Of a stretch of DNA of 45,043 bases, positions 12,876 through 19,131 are shown piece by piece. The DNA is from a virus. The notes under the pieces are model-generated. The model did no database searches, was not told the DNA's origin, and saw nothing but the letters and a program-made list of their open reading frames with translations. How positions within the stretch are numbered: the first letter of the stretch is position 1; the number at the start of each line of letters is the position of its first letter. The DNA is taken from positions 1 through 45,043 of the IMG/VR virus record IMGVR_UViG_3300036719_004797. One strand, 5' to 3'. Made by a program: the position numbers and the translations under genes.

Positions 12876-13094
12876 ATGCCAAAGATCGACCCATCGCACT
12901 ACGTTTCAATTCAGACCGGCGCCCGCCTGGCCGGCATCAGCCGGTTGCACTTGCGGGAGTGCATCAAGGCCGGCCGCGTCCAAGGTATCGAGATCGACGG
13001 CTACTACTTCGCGCTCCGCAGCTCGTGCGAGAAGTTTGAACGCGACCCCGTCGGCCGAGGCCGGCCGCGCACCAAGCCGGCCGACGGTCGATAG
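12876..13094 (+). CDS. Small helix-turn-helix (excisionase/MerR-like) protein, probably leaderless
   Basis: The 72-aa product contains VSIQTGARLAGISRLHLREC and IKAGRVQGIEIDGYYFALRS, the compact winged helix of excisionases and MerR-type regulators. It is related in layout to the C terminus of the 8291 protein, and the two are the only genes in this block that lack the AGGAGCCCGAACCC leader and sit directly on a promoter. It could be the excisionase, working with int, or a regulator of the right-hand promoters. Its C terminus is basic (GRGRPRTKPADGR). Confidence 0.7.
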   Translation: MPKIDPSHYVSIQTGARLAGISRLHLRECIKAGRVQGIEIDGYYFALRSSCEKFERDPVGRGRPRTKPADGR

Positions 13095-13139
13095 CCAAGG
13101 CCGCCGGGCAGCCCACAAAAAACTTTTTTTGCTCACCAC

Positions 13140-13168
13140 TTGGAACCTATTTAGCCGAACGGTAATAT
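13140..13168 (+). promoter_or_regulatory. Promoter P4 with an imperfect palindrome
   Basis: TTGGAA (13140-13145), a 17-base spacer and TAATAT (13163-13168), with TAGCCGAACGGTA in the operator position. AAAAAACTTTTTTT (13117-13130) and GCTCACCACTTG upstream closely match P3 (CTCACCACTTG), so P3 and P4 are copies of one module with a decayed operator in P4. Confidence 0.75.
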
Positions 13169-13214
13169 ACGTCAGACAGTCAGCCCGAACCCCTAACCCA
13201 AGGAACCCGAACCC

Positions 13215-13478
13215 ATGACCACGTCCCGCACGCAATCCGGCCTTCTGCCCATCGGTACGAAGGTATGCGGCAACGACGGTTTCACGCTCCGCGTCGGCCA
13301 GGTCGCCGACCACACTACCGACAAGTGGGGCACCTGGCACGTCGTCGCCGTGGCCGGGAAGTTTGAGAAGGTCGGCCACATCGGCGACGCCGGCCAGCTC
13401 GGTATCGGCTGGAAGGTATGGACCGCACGCGACGGCCGACACGGCGACTCGAGCGGCCCCGCGTATACCGGCGACTGA
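13215..13478 (+). CDS. Small hypothetical protein
   Basis: The 87-aa product (GLLPIGTKVCGNDGFTLRVG ... WGTWHVVAVAGKFEKVG) is strand-rich, possibly an SH3- or Tudor-like small beta domain judging by the G-T-K-V opening. The leader has one mismatch (AGGAACCCGAACCC). It is the first gene behind P4. No family is recognised. Confidence 0.6.
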   Translation: MTTSRTQSGLLPIGTKVCGNDGFTLRVGQVADHTTDKWGTWHVVAVAGKFEKVGHIGDAGQLGIGWKVWTARDGRHGDSSGPAYTGD

Positions 13479-13506
13479 CCACCAACAACCCCAGGAACCC
13501 GAACCC

Positions 13507-13740
13507 ATGACCACCGCAGCCCCAACCCACCGCCACCCCGACCCGCTCGTGCTCGAGACTGTGGCCGCCATCCTGGCCGGCCACGAGCTGCCCGACGAGC
13601 TGCACAACATCGACAACTACGATTCGATCGGCTGCCCGATCGCCAACCGATACGCGGCACGCATCCGCCGGCAGGTTTGCCGGCTCGTGGCCGCATCCGG
13701 CCGGCCGATGCCGCGCACCGGAACCTTCCTCGACGAGTAG
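13507..13740 (+). CDS. Small hypothetical protein
   Basis: The 77-aa product from the ATG at 13507 contains HPDPLVLETVAAILAG and YAARIRRQVCRLVAASG, mostly helical. It is preceded by AGGAACCCGAACCC with one mismatch. The function is unknown; it lies in the same transcript as the primase-polymerase gene. Confidence 0.55.
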   Translation: MTTAAPTHRHPDPLVLETVAAILAGHELPDELHNIDNYDSIGCPIANRYAARIRRQVCRLVAASGRPMPRTGTFLDE

Positions 13741-13785
13741 ACAACCCGGCCGGACAACCCGGCCCCAACCCAGGAGCCCGAACCC

Positions 13786-14283
13786 GTGGACAACCTGACC
13801 GAACTGGAAACGATGGCCGCCAACGGTGCCCGATTCGTCCGCCTCGCCCGCGGCGAGAAACGGCCGCTCGGCGCCGCCTGGCAAACCAAGAGCACCGACG
13901 ACTTGACATACGTCAAGGCCTGGCTGGATTCCGGTAGTAACGTCGGCTTGCTGCTCGGCCAGGCTTCCGGCCTGGTGGACGTGGAATACGACGAGCCCGC
14001 CGGCCTCGAGCAACTGGCCGCCTACGGGATAACCGACCTGCAGACCCCAACCTGGCGATCGGCCAGGGGCGAGCACCGGCTTTTCCGTTGGGCACCGTGG
14101 ATGCCGCCGGCGGCGGCCATCAAGATCGACGGTATCGAAATACGGATCGGCGGCCGCGCCGCTCAATCCGTGCTCCCGCCGTCACGGCATCCGGCCGGCG
14201 GCCGGTATGAATGGATCGTCCCGCCGTCGGCTTGCCCGGTGGCGGCCTTCCCTGCTCAACTCCTGGCGGGAGCCTACGCATGA
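13786..14283 (+). CDS. Primase-polymerase domain protein (prim-pol/AEP N-terminal type)
   Basis: The 165-aa product starts at GTG, directly after an exact leader. NVGLLLGQASGLVDVEYDEP (about residue 45) is the place of the metal-binding D-x-D motif of archaeo-eukaryotic primases, here DVEYDE; GEHRLFRW and AAQSVLPPSRHPAGGRYEW match the later core motifs (S-x-H with P-P-S before it). Usual phage versions are fused to a helicase; this one is the bare domain. It could prime replication from an origin, or act in repair. The TATTTCGAT motif is found in its sequence (14134-14142, minus orientation). Its stop overlaps the next start by ATGA. Confidence 0.75.
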   Translation: MDNLTELETMAANGARFVRLARGEKRPLGAAWQTKSTDDLTYVKAWLDSGSNVGLLLGQASGLVDVEYDEPAGLEQLAAYGITDLQTPTWRSARGEHRLFRWAPWMPPAAAIKIDGIEIRIGGRAAQSVLPPSRHPAGGRYEWIVPPSACPVAAFPAQLLAGAYA

Positions 14284-14531
14284 TCCGCGACGCCTTCCGT
14301 GCCGTGCTCGCCGTCGCCGTCATGGCCGCGGCCGCCGGCGTCGTCGTCGAGCTGCGGCACCGCCTGGCCGTGATCGACTTGTCGCACCGGCTCGCCGTCA
14401 CCGGCCACCCGGTCGCATGGCAGGCCTCGCCGGCCGCTGGGCAACCAGTGCCGGCGGAGCCTGGCCGGCTGCGGCAGCTCGGCCGCGCGGCCTTGAACAT
14501 GGCCGACGCCGCCTTGAACGTCGTCCGCTAG
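14280..14531 (+). CDS. Small membrane protein
   Basis: The ATG at 14280 overlaps the stop of the primase-polymerase gene. The 83-aa product has one hydrophobic N-terminal segment (AFRAVLAVAVMAAAAGVVVE, residues 5-24) and a soluble basic tail. It is the last gene of the plus-strand block; its TAG shares CTAG with the stop of the convergent minus-strand gene. Confidence 0.6.
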   Translation: MIRDAFRAVLAVAVMAAAAGVVVELRHRLAVIDLSHRLAVTGHPVAWQASPAAGQPVPAEPGRLRQLGRAALNMADAALNVVR

Positions 14532-14908
14532 TCTCGCCGCGTCGCCAATCGCACGGCCAACCCGCGAAGCACCAGCCGCATCGACGGGTCGCCAAACCAA
14601 ACCCGCAGGCAGACCGACGAAATCGCGTCCGCCGTGCCGCGAAGTAAGAGCGGCCACAACGGCCCGACGCCGTGCCGGGCTTCCCACTGCTCGCGAACCT
14701 GGGCACGCACGAGCGCCACGGCATGATCGACCGCGGCGTGATTCTGCCCGCCGGCCCGCTCAATCGCCTCGAGGTGCCGATGCGGCCAATGGCGGACCAC
14801 CAGCCGCACCAGCTCGTCGAATCTCGCCGGCCCGCATAGAGACGCCCTGCTCACGCAGGCCTGGCGGATATGCTCGGTGAGCTGCTCGAGGGCGTCGGCC
14901 GCCATCAT
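14528..14908 (-). CDS. Hypothetical protein, last gene of the minus-strand string
   Basis: The 126-aa product contains a His- and Arg-rich helical sequence (RFDELVRLVVRHWPHRHLEA ... WPLLLRGTADAISSVCLRVWF). Two moderately hydrophobic stretches occur in the second half. No domain is recognised. It is the promoter-distal gene; its end meets the plus-strand block head-on with a 4-base overlap of stop codons and no visible terminator. Confidence 0.55.
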   Translation of the reverse strand: MMAADALEQLTEHIRQACVSRASLCGPARFDELVRLVVRHWPHRHLEAIERAGGQNHAAVDHAVALVRAQVREQWEARHGVGPLWPLLLRGTADAISSVCLRVWFGDPSMRLVLRGLAVRLATRRD

Positions 14909-15202
14909 TCACCTGGGCGGGCACTTGCCATCGGGGCAGGGGGCGGCCGGCCGCGACTTGCAGCGGTCGCAGGTGCACTCGCACTTCTGCAGGATTTTGC
15001 CGTCCGGCTTCCAGTAGCCATTCACGCACGTCTTGCCGCAGACGCACTCGGGCCTCGGCGCCGGCGGAGCCGGATCGTCGGCCGTCATGCTCGCGCGTGC
15101 GGCCGCCACCGCCGCCGCCGCACGCGGGGCCTGGCGGTCGAACTCGACCGGATCGGCCGACAACCAGACGAGCACCGAGATCAGCCACTCGAGCCAACGC
15201 AT
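14909..15202 (-). CDS. Small exported Cys-rich protein
   Basis: The 97-aa product has a short hydrophobic N terminus (LEWLISVLVWLSADP) and, after an Ala-rich linker, eleven cysteines in ECVCGKTCVNGYWKPDGK and CECTCDRCKSR patterns. Such an arrangement suggests an exported, metal-bound or disulphide-rich domain. It lies next to the peptidase and membrane genes of the probable lysis region and might be a spanin-like or envelope-acting factor, but sequence alone does not show it. Confidence 0.6.
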   Translation of the reverse strand: MRWLEWLISVLVWLSADPVEFDRQAPRAAAAVAAARASMTADDPAPPAPRPECVCGKTCVNGYWKPDGKILQKCECTCDRCKSRPAAPCPDGKCPPR

Positions 15203-15203
15203 A

Positions 15204-15476
15204 TCACCACCCTTGCCCGTGATCGACCAGGGGAAAGCCGTCGTCGCCGACCGGCTTGGAGTGAACCAGGTGCCGGCCCTGCTCGACGGGATCGTGCGGC
15301 GGCTCGGCCACCAGGGCGATCCACAGGAAGGACTTGGCCGCTCGAGCGATCCACCGCAACACCGGCCGATCGGGAGCCGGCTGCCAGGGGCTCGGTGCCG
15401 AACCGCCGGCGAACAGGAAGTAGCCCACGGCCACGCCAGCCACCAGGGCGAACAGGATGCGGCGATCCAACGTCAT
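15204..15476 (-). CDS. Small membrane protein
   Basis: The 90-aa product starts MTLDRRILFALVAGVAVGYF, one clear N-terminal membrane segment with few basic residues before it, followed by a soluble tail rich in Pro and His. It lies between the peptidase and the Cys-rich protein; a spanin or holin-accessory role is possible. Its start codon is part of GAGGG-TATTTCG-ATG, so one copy of the dispersed motif overlaps the ATG. Confidence 0.6.
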   Translation of the reverse strand: MTLDRRILFALVAGVAVGYFLFAGGSAPSPWQPAPDRPVLRWIARAAKSFLWIALVAEPPHDPVEQGRHLVHSKPVGDDGFPLVDHGQGW

Positions 15477-15486
15477 CGAAATACCC

Positions 15487-16629
15487 TCACAGCGACAGAT
15501 GGAGCGAGGCCGGAACGGCCGGAACGTCGAAAAGCGTATCGGGCGCGGGCGGCCGGATTTCCGGCGGTGCCGGCTGCATCCAGTTGCCGTTATGTAGGTC
15601 GCGCCACTTGAATCCGGTTTCGACGGAGCCGATCGCCCACGCGTCGCCGAGCATCCCCTCGACCACCCGCCGGCGAGCCCAGAACGAGCCGGGAGGCATA
15701 TCGTCCGGCCAGCGGTTTTCGTAGGGGCCGCACCAATTCGGGCCCCAGCTATTCAAAACCAGAACGCAGTCATCCGGCGATCCGTTGGCCTTGTAGCGAA
15801 CCCCGATAGCCACCATCTGGTGATACCAAACGCCCGAGGCATCCATGATGCCCGACGGCCCGAGCCTGGACGAAAAGCCCTGCGAGCTGGCGAGCGTCAC
15901 AGGAAACCCGGCCTCGAGGGCCGCGGCCAGCTCGTCCCAGGTGCGGACGGCTACGACGTGCTTGCATGGAGCCCGCTTCGCGATCGCCTCAAACTGCGGC
16001 CGTTGCGTCTCGCCGCCGGCACCGTAGGCACCCCAGGCCTTTTCCGTTTCCGCGTTGTAGGTCGTCAGGTCTACACCCAGCTCTGCGAACGGCTGCCGAT
16101 AGACGACGCCCCAATTCTTTAGCCACTTGGCCGCACCGAACCCAGTGGCCCCGTCCGACCAGCCGGCGAAGCTGCGATTCATCGCCTGGCACCTGGCCCC
16201 GCCGTAGATCGCTTCCGTGCTCGGCAGCATCGGCGGCTCGGCCGTTTCGCCGAGAGCCCACGATACGCTTTCCTGGCAAAAGACCGCGTGCATGGCTCCC
16301 CAGGCGACGCACGAGCCAATCAACTGCCGCCCGACCACGAACGGCTTTCCGTAGCGGGCCTGGTGAGCCCGATACATGGAACGATAGAGGAACGTATCCA
16401 CGCCCTTCGCCTGTGCCATGCACTCGGCACCGGCTTGGGCAAAGAACGGCTCGGCGAGCTGGCCGAGGAACTCGCGGGCCCCGGCCGGGTCCGGAACGTA
16501 GCCAAAGTTCTCCGCCTGGCGAGGCCGTTGCCACGAGTGCACGGCGATCGTGGCCGCCACCCCTAGCAGCAGGGCCGCAACCAGCAGGCGGGCCGTATGA
16601 CGATTGGCGAAGGTGTCACCGGCTCGCAT
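15487..16629 (-). CDS. Membrane-anchored papain-like cysteine peptidase
   Basis: The 380-aa product has an N-terminal membrane anchor (residues about 13-30, LLVAALLLGVAATIAV) and a C1-type core. GSCVAWGAMHA gives the nucleophile Cys107, the WYHQMVAIGV segment gives His270, and VLNSWGPNW gives Asn293, in the Cys-His-Asn order of papain. Peptidases of this family cut peptide bonds; here the target could be host envelope proteins, the peptide part of peptidoglycan or a virion protein. It lies between holin-like and small membrane genes, so lysis is the simplest guess. No standard endolysin (lysozyme, amidase, transglycosylase) was found elsewhere. Confidence 0.75.
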   Translation of the reverse strand: MRAGDTFANRHTARLLVAALLLGVAATIAVHSWQRPRQAENFGYVPDPAGAREFLGQLAEPFFAQAGAECMAQAKGVDTFLYRSMYRAHQARYGKPFVVGRQLIGSCVAWGAMHAVFCQESVSWALGETAEPPMLPSTEAIYGGARCQAMNRSFAGWSDGATGFGAAKWLKNWGVVYRQPFAELGVDLTTYNAETEKAWGAYGAGGETQRPQFEAIAKRAPCKHVVAVRTWDELAAALEAGFPVTLASSQGFSSRLGPSGIMDASGVWYHQMVAIGVRYKANGSPDDCVLVLNSWGPNWCGPYENRWPDDMPPGSFWARRRVVEGMLGDAWAIGSVETGFKWRDLHNGNWMQPAPPEIRPPAPDTLFDVPAVPASLHLSL

Positions 16630-17179
16630 CTTCAGCCGCCCTCCCAACCTCGCGATAGGCGGCGATCCACGCGGCACGCTGGGCCGGCGACAAGGGGCCG
16701 CCGGCGACGCCGGCCGCCTGGTCCAGATAGTCCTTGATCGCGTCGCGGGCCCGCGGATGCTTGTCGCCGAGACTGACGCCGCGGCACATCAGCAGGCGGG
16801 CCCGCTGCCGCAACTGGTCCATCGCCTGCCCGGTTTTTAAGAGCGGCTCGGGCTGCGCGGCATCGTATTCCAATTCGGCCGCGATCTCCTGCATGAGCGA
16901 GGCCGTGATCGTGGCGTCCAGGCTGGCGTCCGGCCCGACGAACTTGCCACGCAGGACGAGCTTCGCGTCCGGAGCCGGCGGGGCTGGCGTCGGAGCGTCC
17001 GGCCTGGCCGACGAGCTGGCCCACGAGACTATGCCGGCCACCAGCAGGCAGCCGGCGGCCAGGTGCCGGGCGTCGAGCTTGGGCAGCTCCGCCCCGGCAG
17101 TGAAGGCCGTCACCCGCTCCCGCAAGTAAGGGCCGGCGATAATCAACGCGGCGGCGGCAATCAGCACAGCAGAGAACAT
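16616..17179 (-). CDS. Membrane protein with two N-terminal segments, holin-like position
   Basis: The product is 187 aa from the ATG at 17179 (TAATG overlap with the upstream stop). Hydrophobic segments at about residues 2-19 (FSAVLIAAAALIIAGPYL) and 44-58 (LAAGCLLVAGIVSWASS) precede a Pro-rich linker and a soluble, helical C-terminal part (residues about 80-185). It could be a holin, an antiholin or a peptidoglycan-contact protein. The long soluble part is unusual for a small holin. Confidence 0.5.
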   Translation of the reverse strand: MFSAVLIAAAALIIAGPYLRERVTAFTAGAELPKLDARHLAAGCLLVAGIVSWASSSARPDAPTPAPPAPDAKLVLRGKFVGPDASLDATITASLMQEIAAELEYDAAQPEPLLKTGQAMDQLRQRARLLMCRGVSLGDKHPRARDAIKDYLDQAAGVAGGPLSPAQRAAWIAAYREVGRAAEDASR

Positions 17180-17550
17180 TAGGCGGCCTTCCTCACGAGC
17201 GGCAGCATGGCCTCGATCGCCCCGGCCGCAGCCATCAGCACGAGCGAACGCACCGCCGGCCGCACGACGAGCCAGACGGGATAGGCGAGCATCGGCACGC
17301 ACTTGTCGGCGACGCTGTCGAACAGCAGGCCGACGGCCTCGAGCACCCAGGCCTTCTTTGCCGCCCCGTCATCGGGCAGCGAATCCACGGCGGCCATCGC
17401 CACCCGCAGGAGGGCGACCGTCAGCTCGCCAAACTCGGCGACCGAAATACCACCGGCCGCCGCCGAGTTGGCCGTGGCGATGAACGCCCGCACCTTGTCG
17501 GCCACGCCTGGCAATCCGGACGCCGCAAAAACCGGGGCCTCGTGCATCAT
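17179..17550 (-). CDS. Membrane-associated hypothetical protein, holin candidate
   Basis: The 123-aa product has a soluble N-terminal half and a hydrophobic C-terminal half (PMLAYPVWLVVRPAVRSLVL and MAAAGAIEAMLPL) ending in a basic RKAA tail. The shape (hydrophobic segments, charged end, about 120 aa) and position ahead of the peptidase fit a holin, but no family is recognised. There are two adjacent ATG codons at the start; the first is used here. Confidence 0.5.
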   Translation of the reverse strand: MMHEAPVFAASGLPGVADKVRAFIATANSAAAGGISVAEFGELTVALLRVAMAAVDSLPDDGAAKKAWVLEAVGLLFDSVADKCVPMLAYPVWLVVRPAVRSLVLMAAAGAIEAMLPLVRKAA

Positions 17551-18056
17551 GTATCGGCAGTGCTCCCAACGCCGACCACGAGCACGTCGATTTCGACGCT
17601 GCCGGCGGACGGGTTCGCGATATAGAGGACGTTGTTCACGCCGTTCGTCACGGCCCAGCCATCTTGATAGTCGGCGACCCGGTAGTCGCCGCCGCGATTG
17701 ACGCGGGCGGAGTAGCCGGTCGTGTCGCTCGGCCCGATAACGCCGACGAGGACGTAACGGCTGGCGGTCGTCGTGTTGACCACGACGAAAAACTCCTTGA
17801 GCGTGTTCACTACCACCTTGCCGGCGAACCCGAACGCCGTCGCGCCCAGGTCGAGCAAGTCCATCGAGTAGGACTGCCCGGCGGAGATGGTCACGCGATT
17901 CCGCCAGGCCACGTTGGCCTGGCCGGCCCCGGTGCCGTTCTCGACGCTGCGAGTGGTTCTGATTTCCACGCTCTCGGCCAGGCTGCCGATCGCGGGGCCG
18001 TCGGAAAACGAGTAGGTGCAGCGGGAATTGCCCGTCACGGTGAGCGTCGTTGCCAT
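17547..18056 (-). CDS. Probable structural protein (tail-associated)
   Basis: The 169-aa product is beta-rich, with many Thr, Val, Asn and Gly residues (MATTLTVTGNSRCTYSFSDG ... VVVNTLKEFFVVVNTTTASR ... NNVLYIANPSAGSVEIDVLV). Composition and place after the tail genes suggest a minor virion or fibre-associated protein. No domain is recognised. Confidence 0.55.
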   Translation of the reverse strand: MATTLTVTGNSRCTYSFSDGPAIGSLAESVEIRTTRSVENGTGAGQANVAWRNRVTISAGQSYSMDLLDLGATAFGFAGKVVVNTLKEFFVVVNTTTASRYVLVGVIGPSDTTGYSARVNRGGDYRVADYQDGWAVTNGVNNVLYIANPSAGSVEIDVLVVGVGSTADT

Positions 18057-18313
18057 TACTGAATCAGCCCTTCCTCGTAAAGCCGTTTGGCGGTCGCCAC
18101 GTTGCAGCCCAGCTTGAACGCCAGCAGCTCAAAGAACGTGATCTTGCTGTCGCGGCTCGTGATGGAGCCGATCCCAGCCCGCCGCAGTGGTGTGTAGTGA
18201 ACGTGCTCGCCGCTCGGCGGTGCCAACGGTTCACGCCCGCGGGCCGTGTACCGAAATGCGGCCTCATCGGGACGAACGCGTCGAATCACGTTTTCGGTGC
18301 TCCTACCTCCCAT
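18056..18313 (-). CDS. Small hypothetical protein
   Basis: The ATG at 18313 is the most natural start; a longer reading is Arg/His-rich and unlikely. The 85-aa product ends with ITFFELLAFKLGCNVATAKR and LYEEGLIQ, a helical segment. Its stop overlaps the ATG of the next gene as TAATG. The function is unknown. The 56 bases before the start hold no gene. Confidence 0.55.
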   Translation of the reverse strand: MGGRSTENVIRRVRPDEAAFRYTARGREPLAPPSGEHVHYTPLRRAGIGSITSRDSKITFFELLAFKLGCNVATAKRLYEEGLIQ

Positions 18314-18369
18314 TGTACGCGTGTTCACTACGATTCCCGCGCGCGGCTTCGCCACGCGTCGGCGGTCGC

Positions 18370-19131
18370 TTATGCCTCCTGGCAGGCCGGGATCGTGGAT
18401 GCGTAGCCCGCCAAGTCGATGGCCGTATCGGGCGTGCCACGCGGGCCCATGCTGCGGGCGATCTTGTCGAGCATCATGACCACCGGCCAATCAGTAACCT
18501 CAAACGGCGGCTCCCCGGCCTCGAGCCGTCTGGCGAACTTGGCGGCGAACGCGGCATTGAGTAGCCCGACCGTGATTTTGAAATGCTCGGCCGGCGGGCC
18601 GTAGGTGCCGCTCCGCTCCCGCACTACGTCGATCGCCTGCCGCAGCAGGGCCTCGGCCGCCGTTGCCGGCACAGGCCGCGGGCCGTCGAGGCCGAACACC
18701 CTCCCAGACACAACCGGCTCGGGCTTCGTCAGCCCGTCGTGCAGTTCCGCATGGCGGGCCTTCACGGCCGCCCACGCCGCCTCGATCGTGTCGGGGTCCA
18801 TCGCCGACACGCACTCGCCGTCGAGGGCCTCGTCGTCATCGGCGATTACCCGCTCGGGGTCCACGAGCGGGCCGCGCGTGTCGATCGTCTGGCACAGAGG
18901 CAGCCCCTCGCAGCAGGCCGCCTCGGCGGCCGCGACTCGCGTATCCCTGGCCGCACGCAGGGCCGCATTTTGCTGCTCCAACTGCTCCATCGTATTCATC
19001 AAACGCTGCCTCTCTCGTAAAAGTCTGAACGCGTCGGCGGCCAGCGACCCGCTGGTGCCTTGGTCCCATGTCCCTTGGAATTGCCGGCACCGCCGCTCGA
19101 CGGCCGCCAGGTATTCGGCGTCGAGAATCAA
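18370..19131 (-). CDS. DUF6378-containing protein
   Basis: The frame opens at a TTG (19131-19129), with GGAGG five bases upstream and the stop of the metallophosphoesterase overlapping it as TTGA, giving 253 aa. A coiled-coil region (LRERQRLMNTMEQLEQQNAA, about residues 40-60) comes before a Cys pair segment. The C-terminal domain (about residues 175-250: RSGTYGPPAEHFKITVGLLN, WPVVMMLDKIARSMG, DTAIDLAGYA) matches the DUF6378 pattern, widespread in phages and of unknown biochemistry. The use of TTG is unusual but well supported by context. Confidence 0.7.
   Translation of the reverse strand: MILDAEYLAAVERRCRQFQGTWDQGTSGSLAADAFRLLRERQRLMNTMEQLEQQNAALRAARDTRVAAAEAACCEGLPLCQTIDTRGPLVDPERVIADDDEALDGECVSAMDPDTIEAAWAAVKARHAELHDGLTKPEPVVSGRVFGLDGPRPVPATAAEALLRQAIDVVRERSGTYGPPAEHFKITVGLLNAAFAAKFARRLEAGEPPFEVTDWPVVMMLDKIARSMGPRGTPDTAIDLAGYASTIPACQEA

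Larger units (their letters stand above)
8932..13785 (+). repeat. Family of ten conserved 14-bp gene leaders
   Basis: AGGAGCCCGAACCC ends exactly at the start codon of ten genes: 8932-8945, 9442-9455, 10471-10484, 10806-10819, 11487-11500, 12113-12126 and 13772-13785 (exact), plus 12451-12464, 13201-13214 and 13493-13506 (one mismatch each). AGGAG is the Shine-Dalgarno sequence with a constant 9-base spacer. Partial extra copies of CCCGAACCC, some still followed by ATG or GTG, lie upstream of several of them (for example near 9421, 11463, 12097, 12416, 12791 and 13184). Confidence 0.93.

Noticed and set aside
14870-15724. A 284-aa plus-strand frame
   Set aside because: Antisense to the Cys-rich, membrane and peptidase genes, Arg/Pro/Gly-rich and with no ribosome site.
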